DNA from: Acidobacteriota bacterium | GTDB taxonomy: Bacteria; Acidobacteriota; Terriglobia; Acidiferrales; UBA7541 | Reading direction: 5' to 3' | DNA: 64,000 nt | Assembly: GCA_003224085.1 (NCBI GenBank) | Contig: QHYK01000048.1 | Span: forward strand, 1 to 64,000 | Part shown: positions 52,904 to 60,815 of the stretch, one piece after another | How the letters are laid out: the number at the start of each line of letters is the position of its first letter | How positions within the stretch are numbered: position 1 is the stretch's first letter | Translations under genes and position numbers: made by a program | Notes under the pieces: model-generated | What the model saw: the letters and a program-made list of their open reading frames with translations, nothing else | Told to the model about the DNA's origin: nothing | The model's database searches: none

Positions 52904-53491
52904 ATGATGAAACGCGCGCTGGTGGCTGGCTCACTTCTGATGGTTGCGGCGGCGGTGCCCCGGCTGGCTCACCAAGTGCACAAAGCGGAAGTGGCGCACA
53001 TGTCCCTGAAAGTGGGCGACATGGCGCCTGACTTTATCCTTCTCACCAACGACTGGAAAACCGTGCGCCTCAGCGACTACCGCGACAAGAAAAACGTCTT
53101 CCTCGCCGTTTACGTGCTGGCCTTCTCGGAAGGCTGTACCGCGCAAATGCGAGCCGTGCAGGCCGGCATAGACTCCGGCCGCATACCCACCGCCGACACC
53201 GCCGTATTTGGCGTCAGCATGGACAGTCCCGCCGCCAACGCCGCCTTCGCCGAGCAGAACGGACTCCACTTTCCTCTGCTCAGTGACATGAACCACAAGA
53301 TGGTCACTTCCTACGGCATCCTGAAAACGTACAGCATCGAAAACGAGGACTATCGGTGGGCTCTTCGCGCCAATATCGTCATCGACAAGCGGGGCATCAT
53401 CCGCCTCATCGACGAAGGCGACAATGCCGTCGACCCCAACACTGCGCTCACCCTTTGCACCACCCTCCACAAGCAGCCTCCTACCAACTAA
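52904..53491 (+). CDS. Exported peroxiredoxin-like (AhpC/TSA) protein
   Basis: The product, 195 aa from ATG 52904, has a signal-like hydrophobic segment (about 5-20) and a thioredoxin-fold redoxin domain. MSLKVGDMAPDFILLTNDWKTVRLSDYRDKKNVFLAVYVLAFSEGCTAQM contains the peroxidatic-type Cys in the position of the PxxxTxxC motif, although the Pro and Thr are replaced (VLAFSEGC). The WALRANIVIDKRGIIR segment is typical of Bcp/AhpE-type proteins. The ORF track starts at a TTG 12 codons upstream; I choose the MM pair. It would reduce peroxides in the periplasm or serve a thiol role. It stands alone. Confidence 0.75.
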   Translation: MMKRALVAGSLLMVAAAVPRLAHQVHKAEVAHMSLKVGDMAPDFILLTNDWKTVRLSDYRDKKNVFLAVYVLAFSEGCTAQMRAVQAGIDSGRIPTADTAVFGVSMDSPAANAAFAEQNGLHFPLLSDMNHKMVTSYGILKTYSIENEDYRWALRANIVIDKRGIIRLIDEGDNAVDPNTALTLCTTLHKQPPTN

Positions 53492-53593
53492 CCTGCTGGC
53501 GCTTCTCCTCGCCCTTTACTAAGGCTCAACGCACCGCCAATGGCGCGGAGGCTAGTTGAGAAACGTTGCCCGTGCAGGTTGCTAAGAATGGGG

Positions 53594-54511
53594 CTAGTTT
53601 GAAGTTTCTGTAGCGGCGTAGATATCTTTGGCGGCGTCACCGTACAGGTGCAGGAGTTGTGACGCGCGTTTCAGCAAATCGGAAGGCATGTCTCCCGGCT
53701 GGTAGTCCACCCACCCGGTCGTGTAGGCCAGCGAAATCTTTTTCCCGGCGCATTCCAATTCCATCGACCCCATGCGGTTCAACACCTGCGTTACTTCGCC
53801 TACGTTGCATTTTGGCAACACCAACACGAAATCGTCGTTGGCCAGCCGCACGGCATAGTCCGAGCCGCGGCTCACTTCTTTCAGCCGCCCGGCAAACTCT
53901 TTCAGCGCCTGATCCAGCGCCGTTTTCCCATACTGCTGGGTCAGTTCCGCCAGGTCTTCCAGGTGAATGGTGGCCAGGCTCAGCGCCGTGTTGTGCCGCT
54001 TCGCGCGGGCGATTTCTCTTGCGAGATGCAGCAGCGCCGAAGTGCGCGTGTACAGGCCGGTAACCGGATCCAATGCGGCGGAGTCGTCGGAAGTCGCTTC
54101 ATTGCCTTGCGAATCGGCGCTGGGCGCGGCCGCTTTCTTGCGCATTTTTCGAAATATTCTTTGTCGGTACAGCATCCAGCCGTTGAAAAGGAGGAGCAAG
54201 CACAAAACTCCCCAGCGCGCTTGCTCGGGCGTTATTTCGTAGAAGTGGTCCTTGTGTTTGAACAGGCGGGAGAATGCGGTTAGCAGCAATGCCACTGCGG
54301 AAAGCGTAGTAACGGTCAGGGCGGAGAACCACAGCCACGATTCGCGCCGACCTAGTTTCTTTAAGTCGATTTCCGTCGTTTGGCCGTAATAACTGGCGGG
54401 TCCTTCGAGCGGGGAGGACTTGGTCGTCAGGCTTACCCGATCTCCGAACTCAGACACCGTGGTTCTGCCAGGCCGGCCAAACATAATCTTCAATGTAGGC
54501 CGCTGCTGCAA
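53594..54511 (-). CDS. Membrane protein with degenerate GGDEF domain
   Basis: This 305-aa protein has two hydrophobic segments (about 58-80, 95-115) and a C-terminal diguanylate-cyclase fold (about 140-300: LDPVTGLYTRTSALLHLAREIARAKRHNTALSLATIHLEDLAELTQQYG, the standard DxLTGLxNR-like start). The catalytic GGDEF site is replaced by RLANDDFVLVLP, so the Gly-Gly-Asp-Glu-Phe signature is missing and diguanylate cyclase activity is unlikely. It may sense or bind nucleotides or be a degraded signalling protein. It sits next to a PilZ-containing stretch. Confidence 0.82.
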   Translation of the reverse strand: MQQRPTLKIMFGRPGRTTVSEFGDRVSLTTKSSPLEGPASYYGQTTEIDLKKLGRRESWLWFSALTVTTLSAVALLLTAFSRLFKHKDHFYEITPEQARWGVLCLLLLFNGWMLYRQRIFRKMRKKAAAPSADSQGNEATSDDSAALDPVTGLYTRTSALLHLAREIARAKRHNTALSLATIHLEDLAELTQQYGKTALDQALKEFAGRLKEVSRGSDYAVRLANDDFVLVLPKCNVGEVTQVLNRMGSMELECAGKKISLAYTTGWVDYQPGDMPSDLLKRASQLLHLYGDAAKDIYAATETSN

Positions 54512-54608
54512 AGTGAAGCAATCCCCAAAAGGTACAGGCCCTCCCTTTCAGGAACCTGCACCAAAGTACTGTTGTTCTAAAATACGTTTATGAAACCCTC
54601 CTATAACA

Positions 54609-55361
54609 TCAGCCGGGCATTCTTCTCGCCAGATTTTGCGCCCAGGTCGCGAAACAGTGCCAGGCGTCTGTGTGGCCGAGGGGCACCCGCACTTGTTGCA
54701 CTACGATTAAGAAGGCGCTCGCCCAAATGGTAACGCGATGCACTGTCCTAGTGGTCCACAAATCATGCGCGACCAACAGCAGCAGGAATCCGTACGTGCA
54801 CAATTGTGCCACCCAGAACGGGTTGTTCTGGATGAATCCAATCGGCCAGCGCGCGACGGCCGCAATCATCAACGCGGTGGTTGCAATCAGAAGGAAACGC
54901 TTGTGTGCGGGAGGATTGGATCGAGCTCGGAACGCCAAAAACACTAGTATCCCAAAGATCAGCATATCAGTCAGGGGAATAATGTAAAAGGTCTTCGGGT
55001 CCAAGCCAGAGGCATCGGTTGGCTGGCCGAATTCTCTTCGCAGCAGGTCCGTCGACGCCAGGACGCCGAGAAGGACCATCAAACAGGCCAACACGAAACC
55101 CACCAGTCCCAGCTTTCGGTGAACCTCCACGCGATTTGCGGCGACCAGCGACGTCTGCGTGATCAGCAACAGAACCCACGACGAAAACGCAGCGCCGTGC
55201 AAATGAATCAGCACATTGGGCAACGGCGCCTTGAACACTCCCGCGAGAAAGTACGTCCGCGCAAATCCCCAAAGCACGGTGGCCAATATCAGCAGCGCTA
55301 TCGCAGGGAAAAAGTATTTGTCCAGGCGCGACTCCTGCGGTTCGAACACCTTTGTCGCCAT
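54609..55361 (-). CDS. Multi-pass membrane protein of unknown function
   Basis: The ORF track starts at 55421, but ATG 55361 has an excellent CGGAGG site 6 bases before and begins MATKVFEPQESRLDKYFF. The resulting 250-aa protein has about 7 hydrophobic segments. The segment LIHLHGAAFSSWVLLLITQTSLVAANRVEVHRKLGLVGF (about 65-103), with two conserved-looking His residues, is familiar from a widespread family of unknown function. His may bind heme or metal. No neighbour clarifies the role. Confidence 0.75.
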   Translation of the reverse strand: MATKVFEPQESRLDKYFFPAIALLILATVLWGFARTYFLAGVFKAPLPNVLIHLHGAAFSSWVLLLITQTSLVAANRVEVHRKLGLVGFVLACLMVLLGVLASTDLLRREFGQPTDASGLDPKTFYIIPLTDMLIFGILVFLAFRARSNPPAHKRFLLIATTALMIAAVARWPIGFIQNNPFWVAQLCTYGFLLLLVAHDLWTTRTVHRVTIWASAFLIVVQQVRVPLGHTDAWHCFATWAQNLARRMPG

Positions 55362-55458
55362 CGTTCCTCCGTCTGTTTTATGAATTTGAGATTTGACCGC
55401 GGGGCCTGAATAGGTCTGCATTATCTACACCGACTTCGTGTTGTGTCGAAGCTCTAAG

Positions 55459-55818
55459 CTAGCTCTTAGTTTCGTTGCGCGGACGCGTGGCGATTTGACT
55501 ACTGCTTGGCAGTTTGCCGGATCGCGTCCAGTCGTCGGTGGGGGGATACAGCTCAAGGCCAATTTCGTAGGTGCCGTCCTGGCGCGTTGCGCAGTGGGCC
55601 ACGCGCCCCCGGGAGGGAAGGTTCCCGCGAATCGGCTGGACTAAAAGAGCGTGGTTCGTGTTCCAAAAGCGTTTCGTCACCAGGCGCGCGCCGTGGCAGC
55701 TCACATCAACGGTGGAGGTGATTTCGAATGCACCGGTCACAGGGTCGGAAATCTTCACGAACATCTTCAATGAGATGCGGCTTTCCGCCCGGCGAAGAAG
55801 GGGAGCGTCCACGAACAC
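55459..55818 (-). CDS. Single-domain PilZ protein
   Basis: This 119-aa protein fits the PilZ fold: a basic RRAESR (RxxxR-like, about residues 9-14) ahead of a beta-barrel with DVSCHGARL (D/NxSxxG, about 38-46), both needed for cyclic-di-GMP binding. The tail after about 95 is polar and disordered. The GTG start has a weak AGGA site. It lies between the membrane protein and the metalloprotease; no pilus or motility genes are present. Confidence 0.78.
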   Translation of the reverse strand: MFVDAPLLRRAESRISLKMFVKISDPVTGAFEITSTVDVSCHGARLVTKRFWNTNHALLVQPIRGNLPSRGRVAHCATRQDGTYEIGLELYPPTDDWTRSGKLPSSSQIATRPRNETKS

Positions 55819-56037
55819 GATCCTGTACTAACGTATTGTTCGGGGAAATGAAGGCGGGGCTCTGGCAGAGTCATCTTGCTTTTCTCTTGGCTGGACGTCA
55901 ATAGTACTCGGCTACTATTTTCGTTCCTCCAGTGCTTCGCAGATTTCGGGAAGGCCGAATCCGCCAGCGGCCGACACCATACCTTTGAAAATACTCGCAG
56001 CAGCGCCCTGCAGGCTGGCCGACGCTTCCAGCCAGCT

Positions 56038-58800
56038 TCAGAAGCCGGTGCGCTGCATATTGGCCTTGAGTGCGTCATCAATGCGGGCCACGGATTCGCT
56101 GAGATGCGCCTTTGTTTCCACGGACATTTTGATGCCCGGCTTGTTCAGCGCGGTTTGCAACTGGCTTCGCAGAGTAGTCAACTCCTGTCGCGACAGCGTC
56201 TGCGCATCTTCAGGCACGGCCGAATCGTGCAACACCATGGCCACCAATCTGCGCAGATGCGCCCGCTGCAGCGAGCGCCGGTAGCTGTTGATGTTCAGGG
56301 AATCGCCGGGCGCTTTGGTCTCCGCCCACACGGAGTCCTGAACGCCGGTGAACAGCGACGCAAGACTGAATGATTCCGCCGGCGGAGCAACCTTTACTTC
56401 GGAATCCAGAATGCGGCTCAGAACAAGCGGATGAAACAGGCGATCCAAGACCTGGCTCTGCAAGGAGAGCACCATGTCGTGAATAGGGACGTCGAAACGC
56501 GTGCGCATGGCGAAGAAGTCGACAAAGTCCGAATGTCGCGGGCTGGCCAACTTGTTGAGCAATTGCGGGGAAAATTGAAACGCCTTGGGCGAGAACAAAT
56601 GCTCACGCAATAGGTCCAGCGCTTCTTTTTGTTTTGCCACGGGCACCGGTTCGAACGGCAGACGGCTTCCCGGATCGCCCACGTGCGACCGGTAATGGTA
56701 AACGCCACCGATGTATTTCGAGGCAAGGTACAGCGCGTAGCCTTCCTGCCCCAATGCGTTGTTAAAGCTTCGGCGGAGGACTTGGTAGCCCTCGCCAGGC
56801 TTTTCGAGCCTCTTTTCCATACTGTTGCGGATTTCGTCGGCGAGTTTGACGCGCAAAGCGTAGAACTTCAGCGGGTCGTTGCCAAAATCAAAGCGGTTCA
56901 CCGCCGGGTCCATATCGAATGGTCCGCCGCCGATTCCAGCGTCTTCATCGGTGTCGTAAGCCAGTTGAGGTTCCGCGGCTCGGGAGGCAATCTTCGCCAG
57001 CTCGGGCAACTCTTCATCGGGGGTGTTCGCGGTAATCGGCTTGTACGCATATTCGATGGCCCAGTAATCGTAAGGTCCCAGAGTCGTCTGGTGATACTGC
57101 CCCTGCTTTTGTCCGGGCGCCGCAACGTTTGTTGGGATGTAGTCCATCACGGAGCCTGTAAGCCCCTCTTTCGCCGTCAGCGCCGTATCCTGCGCCTGCT
57201 CCAGGGTATGGATCGTGCTTGCGCGGAAATTGTGACGGAGCCCTAGCGTGTGGCCTACTTCATGCGCGGTAATTTCCACCAAAATATCGTGGACGAACTC
57301 CTCGGCCTCCGGACCTTGCGGGTCCATGCCACGGGCAGTTAGAAGATCAATGGCGAACTCCGCCTCGCGCACTTTGCCGCGCGCCAGGTCACAGAATTCC
57401 GCCGGGCCGTTATGCCAGGGCGCGAGGAACGGCTTCACTTGATCCTCCATCCAGGGCAGCAAGGACATGCCGGCGGGATTCACGTATTCGTTGACTTCGC
57501 GGCGGAAATAGCGCGTCATGCCCGCGTCGAAGCGGATGTCCGCGTCATAGATTTCTCCCGTTAAAGGGTTCACGCGTGAAGGCCCTTCGGCGAATCCTGG
57601 GTCGGGATAGCCAGTGAACCAGCGAAGCGAGCTGTAGCGCACGTCGGCGGGATCCCAATCGGCGTTATCGGGCTGCTGTTTGACCTGGATGGCGTCCGTA
57701 AAGCCAATCCGTTCGAACGCCTTGTTCCAAAGCAAAACGCCCTCGCGGATGGCATCGCGATATTCCACGGGTATGGTGTTTTCCATCCAAAACACGATGG
57801 GCTGTTTCGGCGGAGAGAGCGGGGCCGAGGGATCCTGTCTCTCGAGTCTCCAGCGATGGATGTACCTGCGACCGGACTCAAAATTGCGGTCACTGTCGTA
57901 GTCTTCCACTTGCGTGAAGAAGTGGCCCACGCGGTCATCCGCGAGACGCGGGCGGAATCCCGGACCCGGCAATTCGGAAATGCTGTAACGGAAATGAAAA
58001 AGCAGGCTGCGCACGTCGGGGACGTTGCGCGGGGGCGGCGGGGTCGGCGGGGGCGGAGCGCCGGGAGGCAGCAACGGGGGTAAGGGCGGCTGCTCAGCGG
58101 CAAAGTGGTTGATGGTTTCAATTTCGATGTTGCGCTTGAACGCCTTGAGCCTGCCGAAGTTGCTGTTCTTCGCGTCGTAGTGATAACCGATGCGAAAAAC
58201 GTCGTTCAGCGCGTAAGCCATCATGGGGATGTCGGTCAGCAGGATGGCTCCCAAGTCCATCAGATCGCTCTTGCGTTCCGGATGAGGGAGGCTCTCGCGT
58301 TTGGTGGAGCCGAGGATCGAGTCGCTGAAGGAATGCGCCACGGCGCGCCCCATTGGGGAGTTGGTCTGGGCGGCAAAGCGCGTGTTCTTCAGGATCACTT
58401 GAATGTTCTTTCCGTCCTTGTGGAAGACGATGGGCGTCTCTCCGCAGTAGCTGTCCGCGTAGAATCCGCCTTCGCCCAGGCCCGATTCGCACGTCAGGGA
58501 CAACATGTACATTTTGTCGAACTGAGCGGGCTGAATTTCCAGAAAAACCTTTTCTTCAGTTTTATAGAACGTGAACAGCCCCTGGATCACTTCTGCGTCT
58601 TTGACAACGTCGGCAAAGGGTTTTTCCTTCGGCGGCTCCGGCTTTTGATCGGGAGCCGCGGCTTTTTTATCGGCGTCGGCTTTCTGGTCGGCGGCAGGTC
58701 TTTTGTCGTCGGCCTTGCCTTGGGGCGGCTGCGCGGGCAGTTTTGCGCTTGCAGCCAAAAAAAGAGTGGCCACGTAGAGTGTGAAGATTACCTTTCGCAT
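56038..58800 (-). CDS. Exported DUF5117/DUF5118-type zinc metalloprotease
   Basis: This 920-aa protein, counting from ATG 58800 (SD AAGGAG, 7 bases), has a signal peptide (about 3-22) and a charged Lys/Ala-rich pro-region (about 25-60). The catalytic motif HEVGHTLGLRHNF (about 510-522) is a metzincin HExxHxxGxxH. Family features include PADVRYSSLRWFTGYPDPG and RFDFGNDPLKF. A Pro-rich run (LPPLLPPGAPPPPTPPPPRN, about 240-260) marks a flexible linker. A candidate promoter (TTGACT-17-TATCAG) lies 61-89 bases upstream. Homologues are large secreted or periplasmic proteins of Acidobacteriota/Bacteroidota; the substrates are unknown. Confidence 0.85.
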   Translation of the reverse strand: MRKVIFTLYVATLFLAASAKLPAQPPQGKADDKRPAADQKADADKKAAAPDQKPEPPKEKPFADVVKDAEVIQGLFTFYKTEEKVFLEIQPAQFDKMYMLSLTCESGLGEGGFYADSYCGETPIVFHKDGKNIQVILKNTRFAAQTNSPMGRAVAHSFSDSILGSTKRESLPHPERKSDLMDLGAILLTDIPMMAYALNDVFRIGYHYDAKNSNFGRLKAFKRNIEIETINHFAAEQPPLPPLLPPGAPPPPTPPPPRNVPDVRSLLFHFRYSISELPGPGFRPRLADDRVGHFFTQVEDYDSDRNFESGRRYIHRWRLERQDPSAPLSPPKQPIVFWMENTIPVEYRDAIREGVLLWNKAFERIGFTDAIQVKQQPDNADWDPADVRYSSLRWFTGYPDPGFAEGPSRVNPLTGEIYDADIRFDAGMTRYFRREVNEYVNPAGMSLLPWMEDQVKPFLAPWHNGPAEFCDLARGKVREAEFAIDLLTARGMDPQGPEAEEFVHDILVEITAHEVGHTLGLRHNFRASTIHTLEQAQDTALTAKEGLTGSVMDYIPTNVAAPGQKQGQYHQTTLGPYDYWAIEYAYKPITANTPDEELPELAKIASRAAEPQLAYDTDEDAGIGGGPFDMDPAVNRFDFGNDPLKFYALRVKLADEIRNSMEKRLEKPGEGYQVLRRSFNNALGQEGYALYLASKYIGGVYHYRSHVGDPGSRLPFEPVPVAKQKEALDLLREHLFSPKAFQFSPQLLNKLASPRHSDFVDFFAMRTRFDVPIHDMVLSLQSQVLDRLFHPLVLSRILDSEVKVAPPAESFSLASLFTGVQDSVWAETKAPGDSLNINSYRRSLQRAHLRRLVAMVLHDSAVPEDAQTLSRQELTTLRSQLQTALNKPGIKMSVETKAHLSESVARIDDALKANMQRTGF

Positions 58801-58860
58801 GGGGTTCACTCCTTGCTTGACCGTTTCGCCGGTCATTGTGCGGTGTGAAGAGATATGCGC

Positions 58861-58889
58861 CTGATATGGGAGTTTAGAGCCAAAGTCAA
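58861..58889 (-). promoter_or_regulatory. Candidate sigma70 promoter for the metalloprotease gene
   Basis: On the minus strand TTGACT (58889-58884) is followed by 17 bases and TATCAG (58866-58861), 61 bases upstream of the preferred ATG at 58800. The boxes match consensus at 5/6 and 4/6 positions. Confidence 0.4.
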
Positions 58890-58890
58890 G

Positions 58891-59296
58891 TCAAGCCCGA
58901 ATTTCCGTGAGGCGGAACCCGCCGCCAGGGGCCAAACGATAGCCCGGAACATATTCGTAAGCGACGCTCCCGACGGCACCTCCGGATGCAGCGAACATTT
59001 CTGCGTGCGGCCAGTCTTTCTTTGAGGACAATTTCACCGACGACGGAAGCAATTCCGCCCGCAGCGCCGGCCCACAGGAAGTCCTCGATGCCTACGCGAA
59101 ACCGGGCATCGAGGTCGAAGAGCGGCGGCGGCGTGCAATACTGCGGGACGAATAGGAAGCTGGTGAGCGCCAGCGGAGCAGTAACCACCGTGCCCCAGAG
59201 GATCTGCCGACGCTATTGCTTGCCGCGGAGCAAGCAGGCAAGCCAGGCCGCGTCAAAAAGGAGAGTTCCAACCAGATACGCGAAGTGCTAGTTCAT
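58891..59296 (-). pseudogene. Decayed membrane-protein gene (lycopene-cyclase-domain-like)
   Basis: Reading from ATG 59296, the frame has an in-frame TAG after two codons and another TAG after the segment FAYLVGTLLFDAAWLACLLRG; it then continues as the 100-aa track ORF (ILWGTVVTAPLALTSFLF ... ARFRVGIEDFLWAGAAGG). Past the segment ERLAARRNVR the sensible reading shifts to another frame (MFAASGGAVGSVAYEYVPG) and stops at 58891. The two parts together read like a small four-helix membrane protein resembling lycopene-cyclase-domain proteins. Two stops and a frameshift mark it as broken. Confidence 0.6.
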
Positions 59297-59470
59297 CGCT
59301 CTTCCCCTATTCGGAGGTGTGCATTTAAACGGAGTTACTGTACAGAGCGTTAGCTGTCGAACTCAAACCAGTGTCAAACGATCAACCGTCCCTGATCTTT
59401 TCGCTGGTTCTGAGTTAGAATGCGCACCAACCCCGCGGAATTCCAACCGCCTTTTGAGAGGAGCATCTTG

Positions 59471-59812
59471 GTGCAACCTGAGCGCCCGCGCGCACGCCGC
59501 CATCCTTTTGTAGCTGGTATTGAAATCACCGATGTGGAGTCCGAGACGCAGAGTAACGAACAGACGTGCGACCTGAGTTTATTCGGCTGTGGTGTGCACA
59601 CGCAGAAGCCGTTGGCACCGGGGACGCGGGTCAGGATCAGGATTGTTCGCAGCGGGGCGAGCTTTGTTGCCCTGGGCAAGATAGCTTACGCAGGAAAGAG
59701 CACGCGAATGGGGGTGTTGTTCACGAAGATCGAACCGAATCAGCAATTGGTTTTGGAAAAGTGGATCGCGGAGATGCGCGAAGCGCGCGGGGTGAATCAG
59801 GCGGAAGGGTAG
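59471..59812 (+). CDS. PilZ domain protein
   Basis: This short protein has RPRARRHPF (RxxxR) and, after a loop, CDLSLFGCGV (D/NxSxxG) and a following Val/Arg-rich barrel, the hallmarks of PilZ c-di-GMP receptors. The ORF track starts at ATG 59420, which lacks a ribosome binding site; GTG 59471 has AGAGGAG eight bases before it and gives 113 aa beginning VQPERPRARRH, so I prefer it. It may respond to c-di-GMP; the target is unknown. It stands alone and is convergent with the PASTA protein gene. Confidence 0.78.
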   Translation: MQPERPRARRHPFVAGIEITDVESETQSNEQTCDLSLFGCGVHTQKPLAPGTRVRIRIVRSGASFVALGKIAYAGKSTRMGVLFTKIEPNQQLVLEKWIAEMREARGVNQAEG

Positions 59813-59932
59813 TGGGACGACCTGGGATTCTGCGCCGGGTGAAACGACGGAACGCAGGAAAGCGGAACTGACAATAGAAAAGGGAGCCATTAAACTCGGT
59901 TCTGCTTAGAGACGTCAAATTAGCGGCTGGAG

Positions 59933-60682
59933 TCAGTTCGCGACGGTGAGTTCGATGGTGGCGGAGGCGGAAACTTTTGTGCCGGCCAAGGGGGACTGGT
60001 CGATGACGGCGCCGTGAGGCCACTGCGGGGCGGAAACGTAATTCACTTTGCGGCGCATCTGCGCCTGGTCGAGGCGGCGCTGCGCTTCGATTTCGTTCCA
60101 TCCCACAAGATGAGGCATTACAAAGGCCGTCTCTCGCGGCCCTTGGGAGATCAGCACGTCCACGCGCGGCGTGGCAGCCCCCGCGCCCGGTTTGGGGTTC
60201 TGGAGCACGATGGTGTCGACCGGTTCGTCGGGCATGTTGATGGCGGAGACTTCCCCGACCTGCAAGCCCTGGCGAAGCAATTCGACGCGCGAAGCGCGCA
60301 AGGAATTGCCTTCGAGCAGAGGAATTTGCAGCTGGCGCTGGCCCAGGCTGAGAACAACGTGGGCTTGCTGGGAGACTTTCATGAGCAGGCCCGCGGGAGG
60401 CGTTTGGCGAAGGACGGTGTTGATGGGCTGGTCGCTGTAGATGCGGTCGGCAACGCGCAGGACCAGACCGCGCGACTGCAGCATTTTGCTGGCCTCCGAG
60501 ACGTTGTTGCCCACAAGGTTGGGCATGGTGACTTCACGGCCGTGAATGGCGATGCGCATGGCGGTGATGGCGCTGAGAAAGGCCGCGGACGCGAGGATGA
60601 AAACGAGCAGCGTCATGCGGGTGAGCCATTCGAGGCGCTCGCGAAGCGTCATGGGGAGTTTTGGCTGCTCGTTCTCAGTCAT
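59933..60682 (-). CDS. Membrane-anchored PASTA-repeat protein
   Basis: This 249-aa protein has one N-terminal transmembrane helix (about 22-43) and then three PASTA-like modules: VTMPNLVGNNVSEASKMLQSRGL (about 51-73), the QIPLLEGNSLRASRVELLRQGL module (about 118-140) and FVMPHLVGWNEIEAQRRLDQAQM (about 187-209). PASTA domains bind peptidoglycan stem peptides in Ser/Thr kinases and PBPs; no kinase or transpeptidase domain is present. It may be an accessory wall-sensing protein. It lies 133 bases after the TldE-like gene. Confidence 0.85.
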   Translation of the reverse strand: MTENEQPKLPMTLRERLEWLTRMTLLVFILASAAFLSAITAMRIAIHGREVTMPNLVGNNVSEASKMLQSRGLVLRVADRIYSDQPINTVLRQTPPAGLLMKVSQQAHVVLSLGQRQLQIPLLEGNSLRASRVELLRQGLQVGEVSAINMPDEPVDTIVLQNPKPGAGAATPRVDVLISQGPRETAFVMPHLVGWNEIEAQRRLDQAQMRRKVNYVSAPQWPHGAVIDQSPLAGTKVSASATIELTVAN

Positions 60683-60815
60683 CGTTCTCGCCCTCAGTAG
60701 AGCAAGAAAACCAACCGACGCCCGCTACGCTCATCAGAAAACTTGGTCTTCAGGAATCAGTTCTCAGTAGGAGACGTAATCTGGCAATGGAAGACCGATA
60801 ACCGAAAGCTCAAAA

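Noticed and set aside
53594-54511. Active diguanylate cyclase
   Set aside because: The GGDEF signature is replaced by ANDDF, so I do not claim catalytic activity.
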